Of a DNA stretch of 64,000 bases, positions 33,894-45,685 are shown one piece after another. The position numbers and the translations under genes are program-made. Source of the DNA: Bimuria novae-zelandiae CBS 107.79 (Eukaryota; Ascomycota; Dothideomycetes; Pleosporales; Didymosphaeriaceae); contig ML976686.1 in NCBI GenBank assembly GCA_010015655.1, positions 160,190 to 224,189 on the forward strand, in the 5' to 3' direction. Each line of letters begins with the position of its first letter. Position 1 is the stretch's first letter. The notes under the pieces were generated by a model. That model ran no database searches. It had not been told where the DNA came from and worked only from the letters and a program-made list of their open reading frames with translations.

Positions 33894-34472
33894 ATGGCAG
33901 AGTGGTGGGATAATTTCTCGAACAACCTTGCGACCGGCCTTACCCCACTCATTTCTCTCTTTGGAGAGTCACCTACGAAGCAATACCTTAGCGAGTGTTT
34001 GAACCTCATCGATATTCTCATCTTCGCGATAGCGCCTCTTGGTATACTCACTGCGGTCGTATCGGCAATCCGTGTTTGCGGAACCCCATCGCTACGAGCA
34101 TTCATCGGAAGGGCCTAGGAGGGAGCGGGCAACGCCGAAGCCGAACTTTGCTCATCTACAAGCCGCGAAGTCTGTGAGCTGTATAATAATGGTGGCATTG
34201 CGCGGGTGTTTGGCAGGCCGAAGCTTCTTGAGCTCGTCTATGACACGAATGTTGACTCCAAGAGCTTCTACGGGGCTTATGGAGCGGAGGTCAAAGAGCC
34301 TACGTCGGGCCTTTATACCTTCAAGGAGTACATTAATTCGGTCTGCGGCCAAAACGAGTGGGAGGAGTCAGGGATATCAAAGACGGGCCAAACAAATGAT
34401 GAGGAAACCCATACAAATGGCAAGAAAGGTCAGGAAGGAGGGACAGATTTTATTGGGGGAAGAGGGCAATAG
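33894..34472 (+). pseudogene. Truncated fungal membrane-protein gene with in-frame TAG
   Basis: The ATG at 33894 (ccATGg context) opens MAEWWDNFSNNLATGLTPL, followed by a hydrophobic segment IDILIFAIAPLGILTAVV (about residues 42-59) and SLRAFIGRA. TAG at 34116-34118 interrupts the frame exactly where Gln is expected (RA-stop-EGAGNAEAELCS). The same frame then continues to FGRPKLLELVYD and ends at 34472. The N-terminus resembles a large fungal protein family usually annotated as hypothetical or ankyrin-repeat; this is from memory. Only the first ~190 codons remain. Base composition is normal, so this is a host gene stub stranded between transposons. A CAG-to-TAG change fits RIP leakage. Confidence 0.6.
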
Positions 34473-34639
34473 CACATGGAAGGAATTAAGGAATACACTG
34501 ATTACATTTGTGTGTAAGTGATAGCTAAGATATAGACTGCTAAGCCATCTAGGCAGCAGTAAGGAGTGTAGGCAGCCGTTCTGCTAGTGCGGACTAGTAT
34601 AGGCAGTAGCAGACTAGTGCAGGCTACCATCGATCATAG

Positions 34640-37600
34640 GAAATAGATCACGCTACAAACCGTGACACGATCTGTGTACCAAGGAATCCTCCCTGATACA
34701 GGCGCCGCCAATGTATCTACAGTCGGTAAGGAACAGTACCTCGCACTCATACAGGAAGACCCAACGGTCACGATGGACACATCTACAGCAGGAAAAACGT
34801 CTATCAAATTCGGAAAAGGCAGTGTTACGGTGTCTATCGGCACCGCACAGATTCCAACAGAGATTAGAAAAATCGACTTTGAGGTGCTAGATGCGCCCAC
34901 ACCGTTCTTGCTATGCCTTGCGGACATGGACAGGCTGAAGGTCTACTTTAACAACACTACAGATAAGCTCGTCCAGGGCAATGTACGCATCCCCGTGATC
35001 CGCAAATAGGGACATCTATAGTTCTATCTTAACAAGAGAGAGCGTGCAACTGCATTTCTTATAGAGATAGAGTTAAGACGGCTCCATCGCCATTTTAGAC
35101 ACCTAGCTATTATAAGACTAGCTAGGCTCTTGAAAGGTGCTAGTCATAATAACTTTAAAGAAAGAACTCTTAAGTAAATTACAAAGTTTTACTATTATTA
35201 TTAACTTAATAGCTCTACGCCGCGCCGCTTTAAGTTCACCCTTAAGGATAACTATTACTTTAACTACGAGATCCTTGTAGATGTAATATACTTAAGAAGC
35301 AAGCCTATATTACATGTAGTAGATTTAGTAACTTTGTTTTAAGGCGCAAAGTTTCTTAACGCTATTTTAGCTAAAAAGACATAGCAGGCACTACGGATGT
35401 TGTGGATTAATACTTACTAAGGACCACTAGACATTCTTACACATGACGCAGGCACGAACTTCGCAAGTGCAGAATTTCGCGCAAAAGTAAAGATTATAGG
35501 AGTCACATGCAAACAAGTACCTACAGAGGCACATTAGTCCGTTGGCAAGATAGAGAGGTATCACGCGCCCCTGCACCGCGCATAGGATATACTCTACGCT
35601 AAGCTTGCTAGCACTATGTCTAATAAAGTAATTTTTTAAATAGCCGTAAAAGCTATTAATAACACAGTAGGCCCTAATAGTCTAGTCTTAACTTTACTTA
35701 TCTTTGGCGCATACCTACGTATAACTATAGAGTCACCGCTGTTACTGTTAATAGTTAAGTGCAGCAAGGCTATTTAAAAAGCAATAAAAGAACTACGCAA
35801 GCTTACTACTAAACGCCAGGTTATAAATACGTTAAACACCTATAATAGACCTAATACCGCAGACATGCTTGCGCTCCCGCTACAAAGCGAGGCTTTAGTA
35901 TAGAGAGAAAAGGATAGATAGAATAGCCCGTACAAAATCGCTGCTATAAACGGCCATAACGTCACTGTCGACATGGTTAATGGCCCGACAACATTTCGGT
36001 CGATAGTTATTAAGCCATACTATAGACTAGACTACCTTTAGAGTGACCCTAATGCGCTATAGTAGTAGCACGCGTTATCTATAGATACGATAGTGCTGCT
36101 AGCAAAGTAACTACGTAAAAGAGGCCACCTACTAGGATTAAGGAACAAGAGAAAGGTAAACATTTACATTACTAAGAAGGAAAAGGCCAACCTTAAGCTC
36201 GCTATAAAGCTACGTAATAATAGAGTTGTTATAACACCTAGCGCACCCTTTAAGGCATTTAATAATTAAGAAATTAGTAACCTAGTAGGCTATAAAGTAT
36301 TTAAGTTTAAATAATATAATTAGGAAGTGCATAGTAAAATCTATATATTTAAGTCGCGTCTAGTGCGAGAAGTTAAAGGAAAGATAACTAAGCCCTACGA
36401 AAAATTCTATCTTATTATTTAAGGATACCAGGACTATAGTAAGGAGGCTATCTTAACGTAATTTTTAACTATTTAACGCTATAGCTAGCGTGTAATTATA
36501 GCCCTGGCACCTATGCTCGTACAACATAAAATAAATCTTAAGCTCCGCGACATAACGCAGGCATATCTATAGGCGCAAATAAATCTCAAGAGAACAATAC
36601 TAGCACACCTCCCTACTAAGCTAGCACCTAGATATCTAGAGGGCACGCTGCTCCATATAATTAAGCCGCTATATAGAATCGCGAAAGCAAGAGTCTATTA
36701 GTGGACAACGTACCATAGATATTACTATAAGGAACTAGACATATCTACGTTAACATACGACCCATGCTTATTAGTAATAAATAGTAACGCAGATAACTTT
36801 AGCATAGTTAGTATATAAACTAATAATACCCTTATGCTTAGAACAGCCACATTCTTAGCGCATAAAGAGAAAATGCTTAAGAAGGCATAGTTTAGATTAA
36901 AGCTAAAGACTATGCTAACACTAGACGCGCAACTAGACTTTAATAGCTACACACTTATAATAGATGCTAGCAACATAGACAACTATAAAGCAACCCTAAA
37001 CCTTAAGCAAAAGGAACAAGGAGGAAAGATTAAGCTTATAGACATTAATGCTCCTAATCGCGCGTAATAGTATACTAAATAGCGCGCCCACGGGGCGTAC
37101 ATCGCATTAATATGTTAACTAGAAGCGTCTTTTAACTTATCTATAGTAGCTTAAGCGCAGCAACCTTCTAATAAGGACATTAAGGCGCTTAACAAGCGCC
37201 TTAAATAGTAAATAGAGAATCTTAACTGTAGACTACGCTACATACCTATCACCCTTATTAACGCTAAGCTAATAGTATTCGTAGATAGCTCCTTTGCTAA
37301 CAATAAGGACCTTAGCTCGCAGCTAGGCTTTATACTTATGCTTATTAATAAGTCTATAAATAGTGATAATACCTTTACAATCTGTGGCAATATAATACAC
37401 TATAGCTTAACAAAGTGTAAGCGTGTTACACGGAGCGTACTAGCCTCTAAGATCTATAGCATGGTTAACGGGTTCGATATAGGCATTACTATTACTACTA
37501 CTTTATAAATAATTATAGAGCGCCTTAGTCTGCCCGCAGTTCCCTTAGTCATTTGTATAGACTTATACTCCCTATACGAGTGCCTTGTAAAGCTTAGGAC

Positions 37601-37790
37601 AACTAAGGAAAAGCGCCTTATAATTAACATTATAGCACTGCGCTAGTCATACGAACGCCGCGAGATTACAGAAATCTAATAGATTAACGGCAAAGACAAC
37701 CCTGCGGACGCTTTTATAAAGGTATCACTAAACCGCGCCCTAGAACGATTTGTTAATAGTAATAAGGTAATAGTCCAAGTTAAGGGCTAG
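34640..37790 (+). pseudogene. Ty1/copia polyprotein (PR-IN-RT-RNaseH), RIP-degraded
   Basis: The protease part is intact and GC-normal (34662-35009) with the DTGA active site at 34695-34706 and the copia-type context ILPDTGAANVSTVG. Downstream in order: GAG-pre-integrase (RLHRHFRHL), integrase core (LDILTHDAGTNFAS, ~35430; VGKIERYHAPLHRA, ~35540), RVT_2 reverse transcriptase (INLKLRDITQAYLQAQIN; ~36530) with the catalytic pair reading TNNT at 36819-36830 in place of TDDT, and RNase H (FVDSSFANNKDLSSQLGF, ~37280). Stops are mostly TAG/TAA. Gag is not recognised. Confidence 0.85.
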
Positions 37791-37882
37791 GTGCAGAGGC
37801 CGATACTCTCTGCCTAGCGTATTTAATATTAAGAAAGAAAAGACTTCTAGTGTTAGATTAACAACTTTAACAGCCTTAGACA

Positions 37883-38106
37883 TGTTACAAGGAAGGTGCG
37901 TGTGCGGAGGAGCGAGCATTCTGTTAATAGTTATCAAGGCCTCTATCGTGTTGCAAAACACTATGTGTATGGAGCGAACCCCATATGGGACTAGCTTCCA
38001 TACCCCGCGATATACTTCACTCCTCAGTAGATAGAACGAGAAAAGAAGCATCAATCAACCCAATGTAACTCGTTATCAAGTATTTCCTTTTAGCACTAGT
38101 GCAACA
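37883..38106 (+). repeat. Probable 3' LTR of the copia element
   Basis: A GC-normal block bounded by TGTTACAAGG and GTGCAACA, placed ~95 bp after the copia RNase H end. No matching 5' LTR was found upstream of 34640, so the assignment rests on position and TG...CA ends only. Confidence 0.45.
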
Positions 38107-39110
38107 AGTCCTCCCGACAGCTTTATAACTATTATTACGCTACTATTAGATAAAGGCGTAATATTTTTATCTATTAGTACTTATAGTAATTCTTACTTAA
38201 ACGCACGGTTAAGCTTATTAAAGTATATTTATATCTATTTATTAAAGTCTTCTTAATATGCCTAAAGGAGTTACGCTCTAATTATCGTTATTATATAAAA
38301 ACTAGTAATAGTATATCTTACGTATAATAGCTATTACCTACGTATAGATAATACTATATTAATCCTTTTTTTTTTTTAGAATTCTAGGTTAGTATCCCTT
38401 ATTAGTATTACTATTAATATCCTTGTATCCTTTACATATTATTTATATATACGGATATTATCCTAGCTTCTTATATTATATAAGATAACTACTATTTAGG
38501 GTAAAAAGTCTAGTAACTAATAGCGTAATATTATAGGTTTATATTATTTAATTAGTTAGTTAGTTTTATATAGAGGGTTATAGCTAGTTACTTATTTATA
38601 TAGTCTTATTATTAGGTGGTGCTTGTCGCACAGTCTTTTTCTCTTCTTATATAGTGTCCTTACTACAGTACTATCTGCTCCCCTATGCTAATTCTGCAAA
38701 CAGTACTAAGTCTTCTTTATATAATTAAGAAGTTAACCTCTATTAGTTAAGATAGGTAATAAGATAAAAAAATTTATTTACTTAAATTAACTCCTATCTT
38801 CCTTCTTGCTAATTTATGGTTAACCTTACTAGTTAACTTCTAATTAGTGTTAATAAGGCTCTTATAGCTAGCTATATATAGGGTAAGTATAGTATAGTAA
38901 AATAAGAGGTTTATATAGTGTATATAGCGTATAGAATAATAAGAAGGGTAACTAGTTCGTGTAATTACTTTATCTCTCTATTATACAAACGAAGGTGGCA
39001 ATATTTCAGAAGGCAAGCTACGCACGGATATTACATAAGATAATCACGTAATCACGTGTTGGGTCTTATAGAATACCCTTCGCCGTATCGCCCCTGCGTA
39101 CGGACACTAG
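38107..39110. repeat. AT-rich degraded repeat DNA, unassigned
   Basis: TA-saturated with small less-mutated islands (38625-38700 and 38990-39105). No family recognised. Confidence 0.4.
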
Positions 39111-39549
39111 TCTTATTAAAATTATAAATATCCTTATTGTAGATACTATAGGTAGCCTTTATACGCGATATATGCTTAAACTAAGCCCTAATAGTTTTTA
39201 CATCCTTATATAATGCTCTCTACTAATTATATAGCTAATTAAATTATATATTAAGGTAATCTATTTACTTAATAAAGTTACGTAATTAGTTTTTAAGTAT
39301 TTAGCTTATTCGCTATATCTCGTATAGCACCTAGCGTCGGTGGAAGTCCTCGTGAGTCTAAATTTAGTATATGCTTAATAATTACCTCCTATTCTAGCTT
39401 AGTAAGGGTTTTTTTTTTTAGTTAATAATTATATTACGTAGTAATTTCTACACGTTAGCGTTAGATTATTTTATAAAATATATTAAAGACTCTTATAGAG
39501 CTACAATAACTATAAATCCTTGTAAATTTAATAGATAAGATAATAAGCT

Positions 39550-41250
39550 AAATATTTGCTGTATTTAGCGCTATTTAAGTAACGTTATGTGGAGCTATTA
39601 TACGTTAAGTTAAGAATAGTGCGAAAACTTTAGTAGGGTGCAGCACTCACTTATACGCGGTGCTTACTTATTAACCACGTTATACTCAATTAATAAACCG
39701 CTTATAAGTCTCGCGGTGTACGTTAATACTTTAAGCAATATAATTAAGCTAATAATTATTATTAAGGTAGCATTAGTTTTTAAGTACTATGCTATTAACT
39801 TACTAAATAATTAACTTATTAATAAGGTAGACTTACGCTATAGTAATAATTATAAAGCATTAGATTAAACTTGGCACTTTCATAAGTTAATAAAAAGTAG
39901 GTTAAAGGATAGCTAGCGTCTCTTACTACTTAATAGCTATAGATATTACTATATAAGTTTCTACTTTATTATAAGGAGTATGAAATATGCGTTATTACTC
40001 TCCTTTTATATACTACTTACCTCCTCTAGCCTATAAATATAGCCTATTTTTAGCTACTTAAGTACTATTATAATAAAACTCTTAACTATGCTACGCATAA
40101 TAGCTCTATTAGTATTAATAATACTATTTTTTAGTATATTTAAGCTAAACTAGATAAAATGGTTTTAAAAGAAATACTATTAAAATTGGCTAGAGGCATA
40201 TAGGTTTCTATTTATAAAATTTTAAATAGGTTTTTACACCTCTAAAAGCCTATAAAGGCTTCAAAAGTATTAATACGGTAAATAAGAAGAGTACTATCGT
40301 ATCCTTTCTTTTAATACTTATTATATAGTTTTTTAATAAAGTAGTAGAGCTTATAGAGCACTCTTAAACTCCCTATTACTCTACTTTAATAATAAAGCTA
40401 AAGAGATATTAAATACTCTAATTAAGTCTTTTATTATATAATAAGCCTCTTAAGCGTTCCGCTATCGACTCTATGCCGCCTAATATATATTAAATAAGAA
40501 TACCTCTTTACTATAACTTAAGGATATAGGCTAGATTATACGAAAAACTTTTTATTAGCTATAATTATAGCTTAATAGAATTAAAAGTATAGTTAAAAAG
40601 CACTTTTTAGAGGCTCTTAGCGTAGATATTTTACGTATTTTTAGAAGTAGCGTAACTATAGCTTTTATATTTAATGCTTTTAAACGTTAACTCTAGCGTA
40701 TAAAAGTAGTTAGATAAGCTAAAGCTAAGCGCTATAGGCGCATAAGGCGCCTAATTAATACTAGTAGAGGCCTAATATACGTGCAGAACGCGTGCCGTAT
40801 AGTAAAGAAGCGTAAAGTTAATAGCCTCGCTACTATTAAGGCGCTAGTTACCCGTCGTAGGGAGCATAAGATTACTATACTACTTAATTACTAGAAGAAG
40901 CTTTGACTAACTATACGTTATTATAGTAAAAAGTACGTTTAAAGGAACTCTAGCAGCGTTTATACTATAGCTAGTATATTTAGCTTACGCAAGTACGCTA
41001 TTAATAATACTAAGTTAATTATACAAGGTACTTTACGTTAGGCTAAAATTATACTTAATTATTAGACTAGTTTTATAAGAGATTATATAATAGAGACGTT
41101 AAGCTTTATTAAAGTTACTCTATAAGCTTAGGGTCCTTTTAACCTATATATAAAGCCTCTAGTAAAGTCTATAATACTTAAATAAAAAATATAAAACTTA
41201 ATTATCCTTATAATTAATAGTTAAGTTAAAAACTTAAAGACTTAGTTAAT
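39550..41250 (+). pseudogene. DDE_1 (pogo/Tigger-like) transposase, RIP-degraded
   Basis: The plus strand shows the family block TYLL-PINIAYF-LLKYYYNK near 40000-40090, equivalent to THLLQPLD..CF..LK. Gln codons are now TAG and the catalytic Asp of LLQPLD is now Asn. A C-terminal stretch ATIKALVTRRREHK (~40830) matches the Arg/Lys-rich tails of these proteins. Terminal repeats were not found. Confidence 0.65.
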
Positions 41251-41992
41251 GTCAGGTACTATTTAAGCCTACTTATATACAGGCCTAAGTAGGGCTAGCT
41301 AAAAATGTACTCTATTTTATAGAGTATTATTTTATTCCTTTTGCTCGGTTGGAGTAGTAGTAAATAGTACGTTATAGTTAATAACTATTACTAATAAAGT
41401 TTAATAGTGTTTTAGGTACCTACTTTATATATTACGGTGGCAACGACGTTGCTAGTAATAACTTAATTATAGATTTATAATACAACTAGGGGCTATAAAG
41501 GCTTCTTAATTATATATATATAATTATTTAAATGCAACTACTATAGCAATTTGTATAGGAAAGTTATTAATATCGTTGAGCTGAGTATTATCGTTGAGCC
41601 AAGGAGGCGTGCTACGCACGGCCATTTTGTTATAAAATCTCGCTGTTAGGGCCGAGTACCAATAACGGCGCATACGCGAGCGCTGGATCTCGAAAAAGTG
41701 CCTAGCGAAGGCTGGTCGAGAATGTTTTGGGAGGTTGTGAAAGTAGACCTGCAGGAAGGGTGGATTACGACGATGCTGCTGGGTCCTCTTGCTGATTTGA
41801 GTATTGAGAAGCGACAAAACGGTTCACGATACATACGTGTATGACATGGAGAACAAGATGAAATAGGTATCGTTTATGCATTCATGACTAGTCGTGGCAA
41901 TATAAAAAAGATAGCCATCAACAAGAGTTGTCATTCTCCCTCAGTCTCTTAGAAAGTTGATCCGCCTCGCCCATGCAGATACAACATCTGTT
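41251..41992. other. Boundary from RIP-affected DNA to normal DNA
   Basis: AT-rich until about 41560, then normal composition up to the agmatinase stop. No supported gene. Confidence 0.45.
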
Positions 41993-43279
41993 CTACAGCT
42001 CCTCCTCCTCCGATACCAGGTTGCTGAGAGGACCTTTCATCAGCATGATTGACATGACCTCGTATAGCGCGTCAGCTGCGGCCATCGTGGTCAGCTCAGC
42101 GTTCGTGTCGTATGCCGGCGCTACTTCGACAATATCCGCGGCGATGATGTTAAGGCCTTTGAGGCCTCGGATGATCTCACGCAGCTCACGCGTGGTCCAG
42201 CCACCAGTCTCTGGGGTTCCGGTCGCCGGTGCAACTTTGACACATGTTAGTATGTTTCTTCATTGATTGTAGGTGTGGGGTCAGACATACATGCCGGGTC
42301 CAAGGTGTCAATGTCAATAGACAGGTAAACAGGCTTGTCAGTTCCCACACGCTCCCTGATCCTCTTGATGACACCTGCTGTACCAATCTTATCTATTTCC
42401 GATGCCTCCACGATCTGGAACCCGCAGTAGCCGTCGTTCTCGTAGTCACTAGGGCCGCTCAATGTAGTGCGAATGCCGGCATGGATGTTGCTGTCGTTGG
42501 CTAGGAGGCCTTCTTGGCTCGCGTGGTAGAAGTAGGTGCCGTGGTTGACGGATGCGATCTCCGAAGGCGCGCCGCCAAACACCTTTGGTTTCCCTGGCCA
42601 CGCGTTAGCAGGTGGCTTCTTTTTGATTGACTAACTCACATGTATCCAAATGACTGTCGAAGTGGATTACGGAAACCGGCCCATACGCGCGATTGATCGA
42701 TCGGAGTAGAGGTAATGTGATAGTATGATCGCCTCCGAGAGTGATGAGACGCGGCAGGGTTTTCCCGCTCAGAGAAGGTCCCTTCTTGTGAGCATCTGTC
42801 ACTGGCTGGCGCGTGAGAAGATTGTAGTGTCCGTGTTCAATCTGCTGCAGCGCATACGCGTGATCGTACGATGTTACTGGAATGTCTCCACAGTCAAGCA
42901 CTGTAGCCCAAGAGTTGAACGGGTTGGTCTTGAGGGGAACATTGTACCCTCCGTAGAGGTTCAGTCGTCGGGAACCTTGACGAATGCCTGAAGGTCCGAA
43001 GCGCGCACCCGGGCGATAACTAGTACCAATGTCGAATGGAGCTCCAATGAAGGCGAGGTCGAATTTCACATCCGTCTGCGAAAGACACTTGGCGTATGGC
43101 AGGCGTCCGAACGTGGAGATTCCAGAGAAGACTGAGTCGGCCTGAGTACCGCCATCTCCCGGCAGCGTGTTATACCACAACGACTGGTGAGGGCCTAGGA
43201 TGGGCGATTGGTCCTCATGGACGCCGTGTGACGCGACGGCAGCTACAAGCGTAGCACAGACAAAAGATTTGGAAAACAT
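41993..43279 (-). CDS. Secreted agmatinase-like ureohydrolase
   Basis: Three exons (43279-42640, 42593-42291, 42234-41993) joined over 46- and 56-nt introns (GTGAGT...CCAG; GTATGT, branch CTAAC, AAAG) give 394 residues. The family hydrolyses agmatine or related guanidino compounds to an amine and urea using two Mn ions. All metal motifs are visible: GGDH (182-185), FDSHLD (207-212) and SIDID (305-309). The N-terminus MFSKSFVCATLVAAVASHG looks like a cleavable signal peptide, so this is probably a secreted or vacuolar paralogue. The joined exons read HLDTWKPKVFGG and DPAFAPATGTPETGGW, matching the family across both junctions. Substrate could be agmatine or another guanidino acid. Confidence 0.92.
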
Positions 43280-44206
43280 GTTGCGATACTTTGAGTGAAG
43301 CTGTAGGCGAATGCGGAGGAATTGGAGGAGGGGAGCCAGCTTTAAGGAACCATGCGGAGAGTGTACCTAGGGTAGCTCTGCCGACGCAACGAAGCACCGA
43401 GAACAACCCGCAAAACAGGAATATCTTCGACATGAGGTGCATGTTCCTGGCCGACGCGATGACGACAATGATATCGCTCCTTCATGATAGCTCTTGCTTC
43501 CCAAAACCACCCTCATCGCCGGTCACCATCGGCCGTTTGATAAGAACTCAGTCATCTATTGGTCTTCGAGGCTGCAAGAGCTTGTCATTGCTCGACCGTA
43601 ACTTCGTGATTCCTCGGATGTATGCAGGTCGTTGCGGGGAGCTTCTGTGGAGAAAGTTCAGTACCCGTGCGTAAAGCGAATTCACTAGAAGTGCACGCTA
43701 GAGACTTGGCAGCCTAAAACGGCATGGTGCATCCTTAACCGGGAACAAAACCACAACGCCTGCATGATGCCGTAAACGTCCACTGGTCTGAACAACGAAC
43801 CGAAAAATCCGGGCGTATTACGCAGTTCGATCTGTATGCGCTCACCGACTTAACCATCGATCGCCACAGCCTTCTATCAGGTCCATCACGCTACCTTATC
43901 ATGCATATGCTGAACGGCAGCACGAGCTTCACACCAATCGACAAGGAGTGTTGCTTGCATGGGCTGCAGATATGTGCGCACACGGCAGGGTGACGAGCGG
44001 GGTTTGTAATAGGAGATTGTCTTCATCATCGGGCAGCCGAACGCTGAAATGCAGCGCACGGCGCTTGTGCAAAGTCTTCCATTTTCAAGCCGACAGTGAG
44101 CTGCTATCAAATTTTTTGTACGGCTTGAAATCTTATTTATCGGTCAACATATGGAGAGCAAATTGAATATTTTCCTCATCCTGAGTATCGTTTGCATCCT
44201 GCTACC
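43280..44206. other. Divergent intergenic region
   Basis: Promoter space between the agmatinase-like gene and the MATE transporter gene. No repeat or gene seen. Confidence 0.4.
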
Positions 44207-45685
44207 ATGGACCTACCTCGGAGCGAAACTTCACCTCTACTCCCTAAGCCACACACCGACGATGCCGACACTCCAGCATGGAAGCAATGGCTCGCAGAGT
44301 CATGGCTTCAGATCAAAGCATCCATACCTGTTATCCTCGCCTACATGCTCCAGAATAGCCTGCAAACAATATCAGTTCTGATCGTCGGTCGATTGTCGCC
44401 TGAGGCTCTTGCGACAGCCGCCTTCTCGTACATGTTCGCGATGGCCACTGGCTGGCTCGTTGCACTTGGAGGCACCACAGCTCTTGACACACTAGCCTCC
44501 AGCAGCTATACCGGTTCGAAAGACAAACATGATCTCGGCATACTCTTACAGCGGGGGCTCTTCGTGCTTTCCATCTTTTACGCCGTCATCGCGGTAGGGT
44601 GGATCTTCTCTGAACCTCTCTTTCGTGCCCTAGGGCAGGAGGAATACATCTGTGTCCAGAGTGCGAAGTTCTTGCAGCTACTAATCCCAGGTGGCTTGGG
44701 ATATGTGTGGTTCGAAGCCATGAAGAAGTACATGCAAGCTCAACGTATGTGCGAGACCTACACTGTGGTATTTAGCAGATCCTAACAAGTATGCGCAGAG
44801 ATCTATCGACCCGGTACTTACGTGCTCCTTATTACCTCGCCGCTGAGCGCGCTGCTTAATTACCTCTTCATCCACGTATTCAAGTTCGGGCTTTACGGCG
44901 CACCCATCGCTACCGGCATAGCATACTGGGCCTCGTTCCTACTTCTGGTAGCATATGCTGCCTTTGTACAAGGAAGCGAGTGTTGGGGTGGCATCGAACC
45001 ACGTCACACATTGCAACAACTTTGGCCATTCACGCGTCTTGCCCTTCTCGGCTTCGTACACGTTGGCACAGAGTGGTGGGCTTTTGAGATCGTCGCCATC
45101 GTCGCCGGACGTTTGGGCACGCTATCTCTAGCAGCTCAGTCTGTCATCATGACCGCGGACCAGGTCATGAACACAATCCCATTCGGATTGGGCGTTGCGG
45201 CTAGCGGTCGTGTGGGCAACCTACTAGGCGCACGCAAGGCACGAGGTGCTCGACGTGCATCTTTGTGTGCCGCGGCGCTGTCGGTACTGGTGGGTATTCT
45301 TATCCTCATTGTTCTCATGAGCACCAAGGACGTTTTCGGTCGCATTTTCAACGACGATGACGATGTCGTCGCACTTGTCAGCAGAGTCATGCCCTTCGTA
45401 GCGCTTTTCCAGATTGCAGACGGGTTGAACGGATCATGCGGAGGCGCCCTTCGAGGCATGGGCAAACAGTGGGTCGGTGCTCTGGTGAACATCGTCGCAT
45501 ACTATTGCGCTGGTCTGCCTGCAGGCATCTATCTCGCTTTCCACGGCTGGGGTTTGTCCGGCCTGTGGATAGGCAACTGCGCTGGACTCTATATCGTTGG
45601 CACACTGGAGCTAATCGTCATTGCGCTGAGTCGATGGGATAAAGAGGTGGAGAGAGCGCTTAGTCGGCTCAATCACGAAGATTGA
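44207..45685 (+). CDS. MATE family efflux transporter
   Basis: Exons 44207-44744 and 44799-45685, with a 54-nt intron (GTATGT, branch CCTAAC, GCAG), give 474 residues. The start has a strong context (ccATGg). A cytosolic N-terminus of ~40 residues (SETSPLLPKPHTDD) precedes about 12 hydrophobic segments in two halves. The MATE pattern is clear: VILAYMLQNSLQTISVLIVG (~45-64), GTTALDTLASSSYTG, and in the second half WWAFEIVAIVAGRLGTLSLA, then FGLGVAASGRVGNLLGA. Such proteins export cationic or organic compounds by H+ or Na+ antiport at the plasma or vacuolar membrane. Substrate cannot be told. It is divergent from the agmatinase-like gene; a shared regulatory region is possible. Confidence 0.92.

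Noticed and set aside
41524..41834. Two overlapping minus-strand frames downstream of the agmatinase
   Set aside because: They use non-ATG starts, overlap each other and cross into AT-rich DNA.
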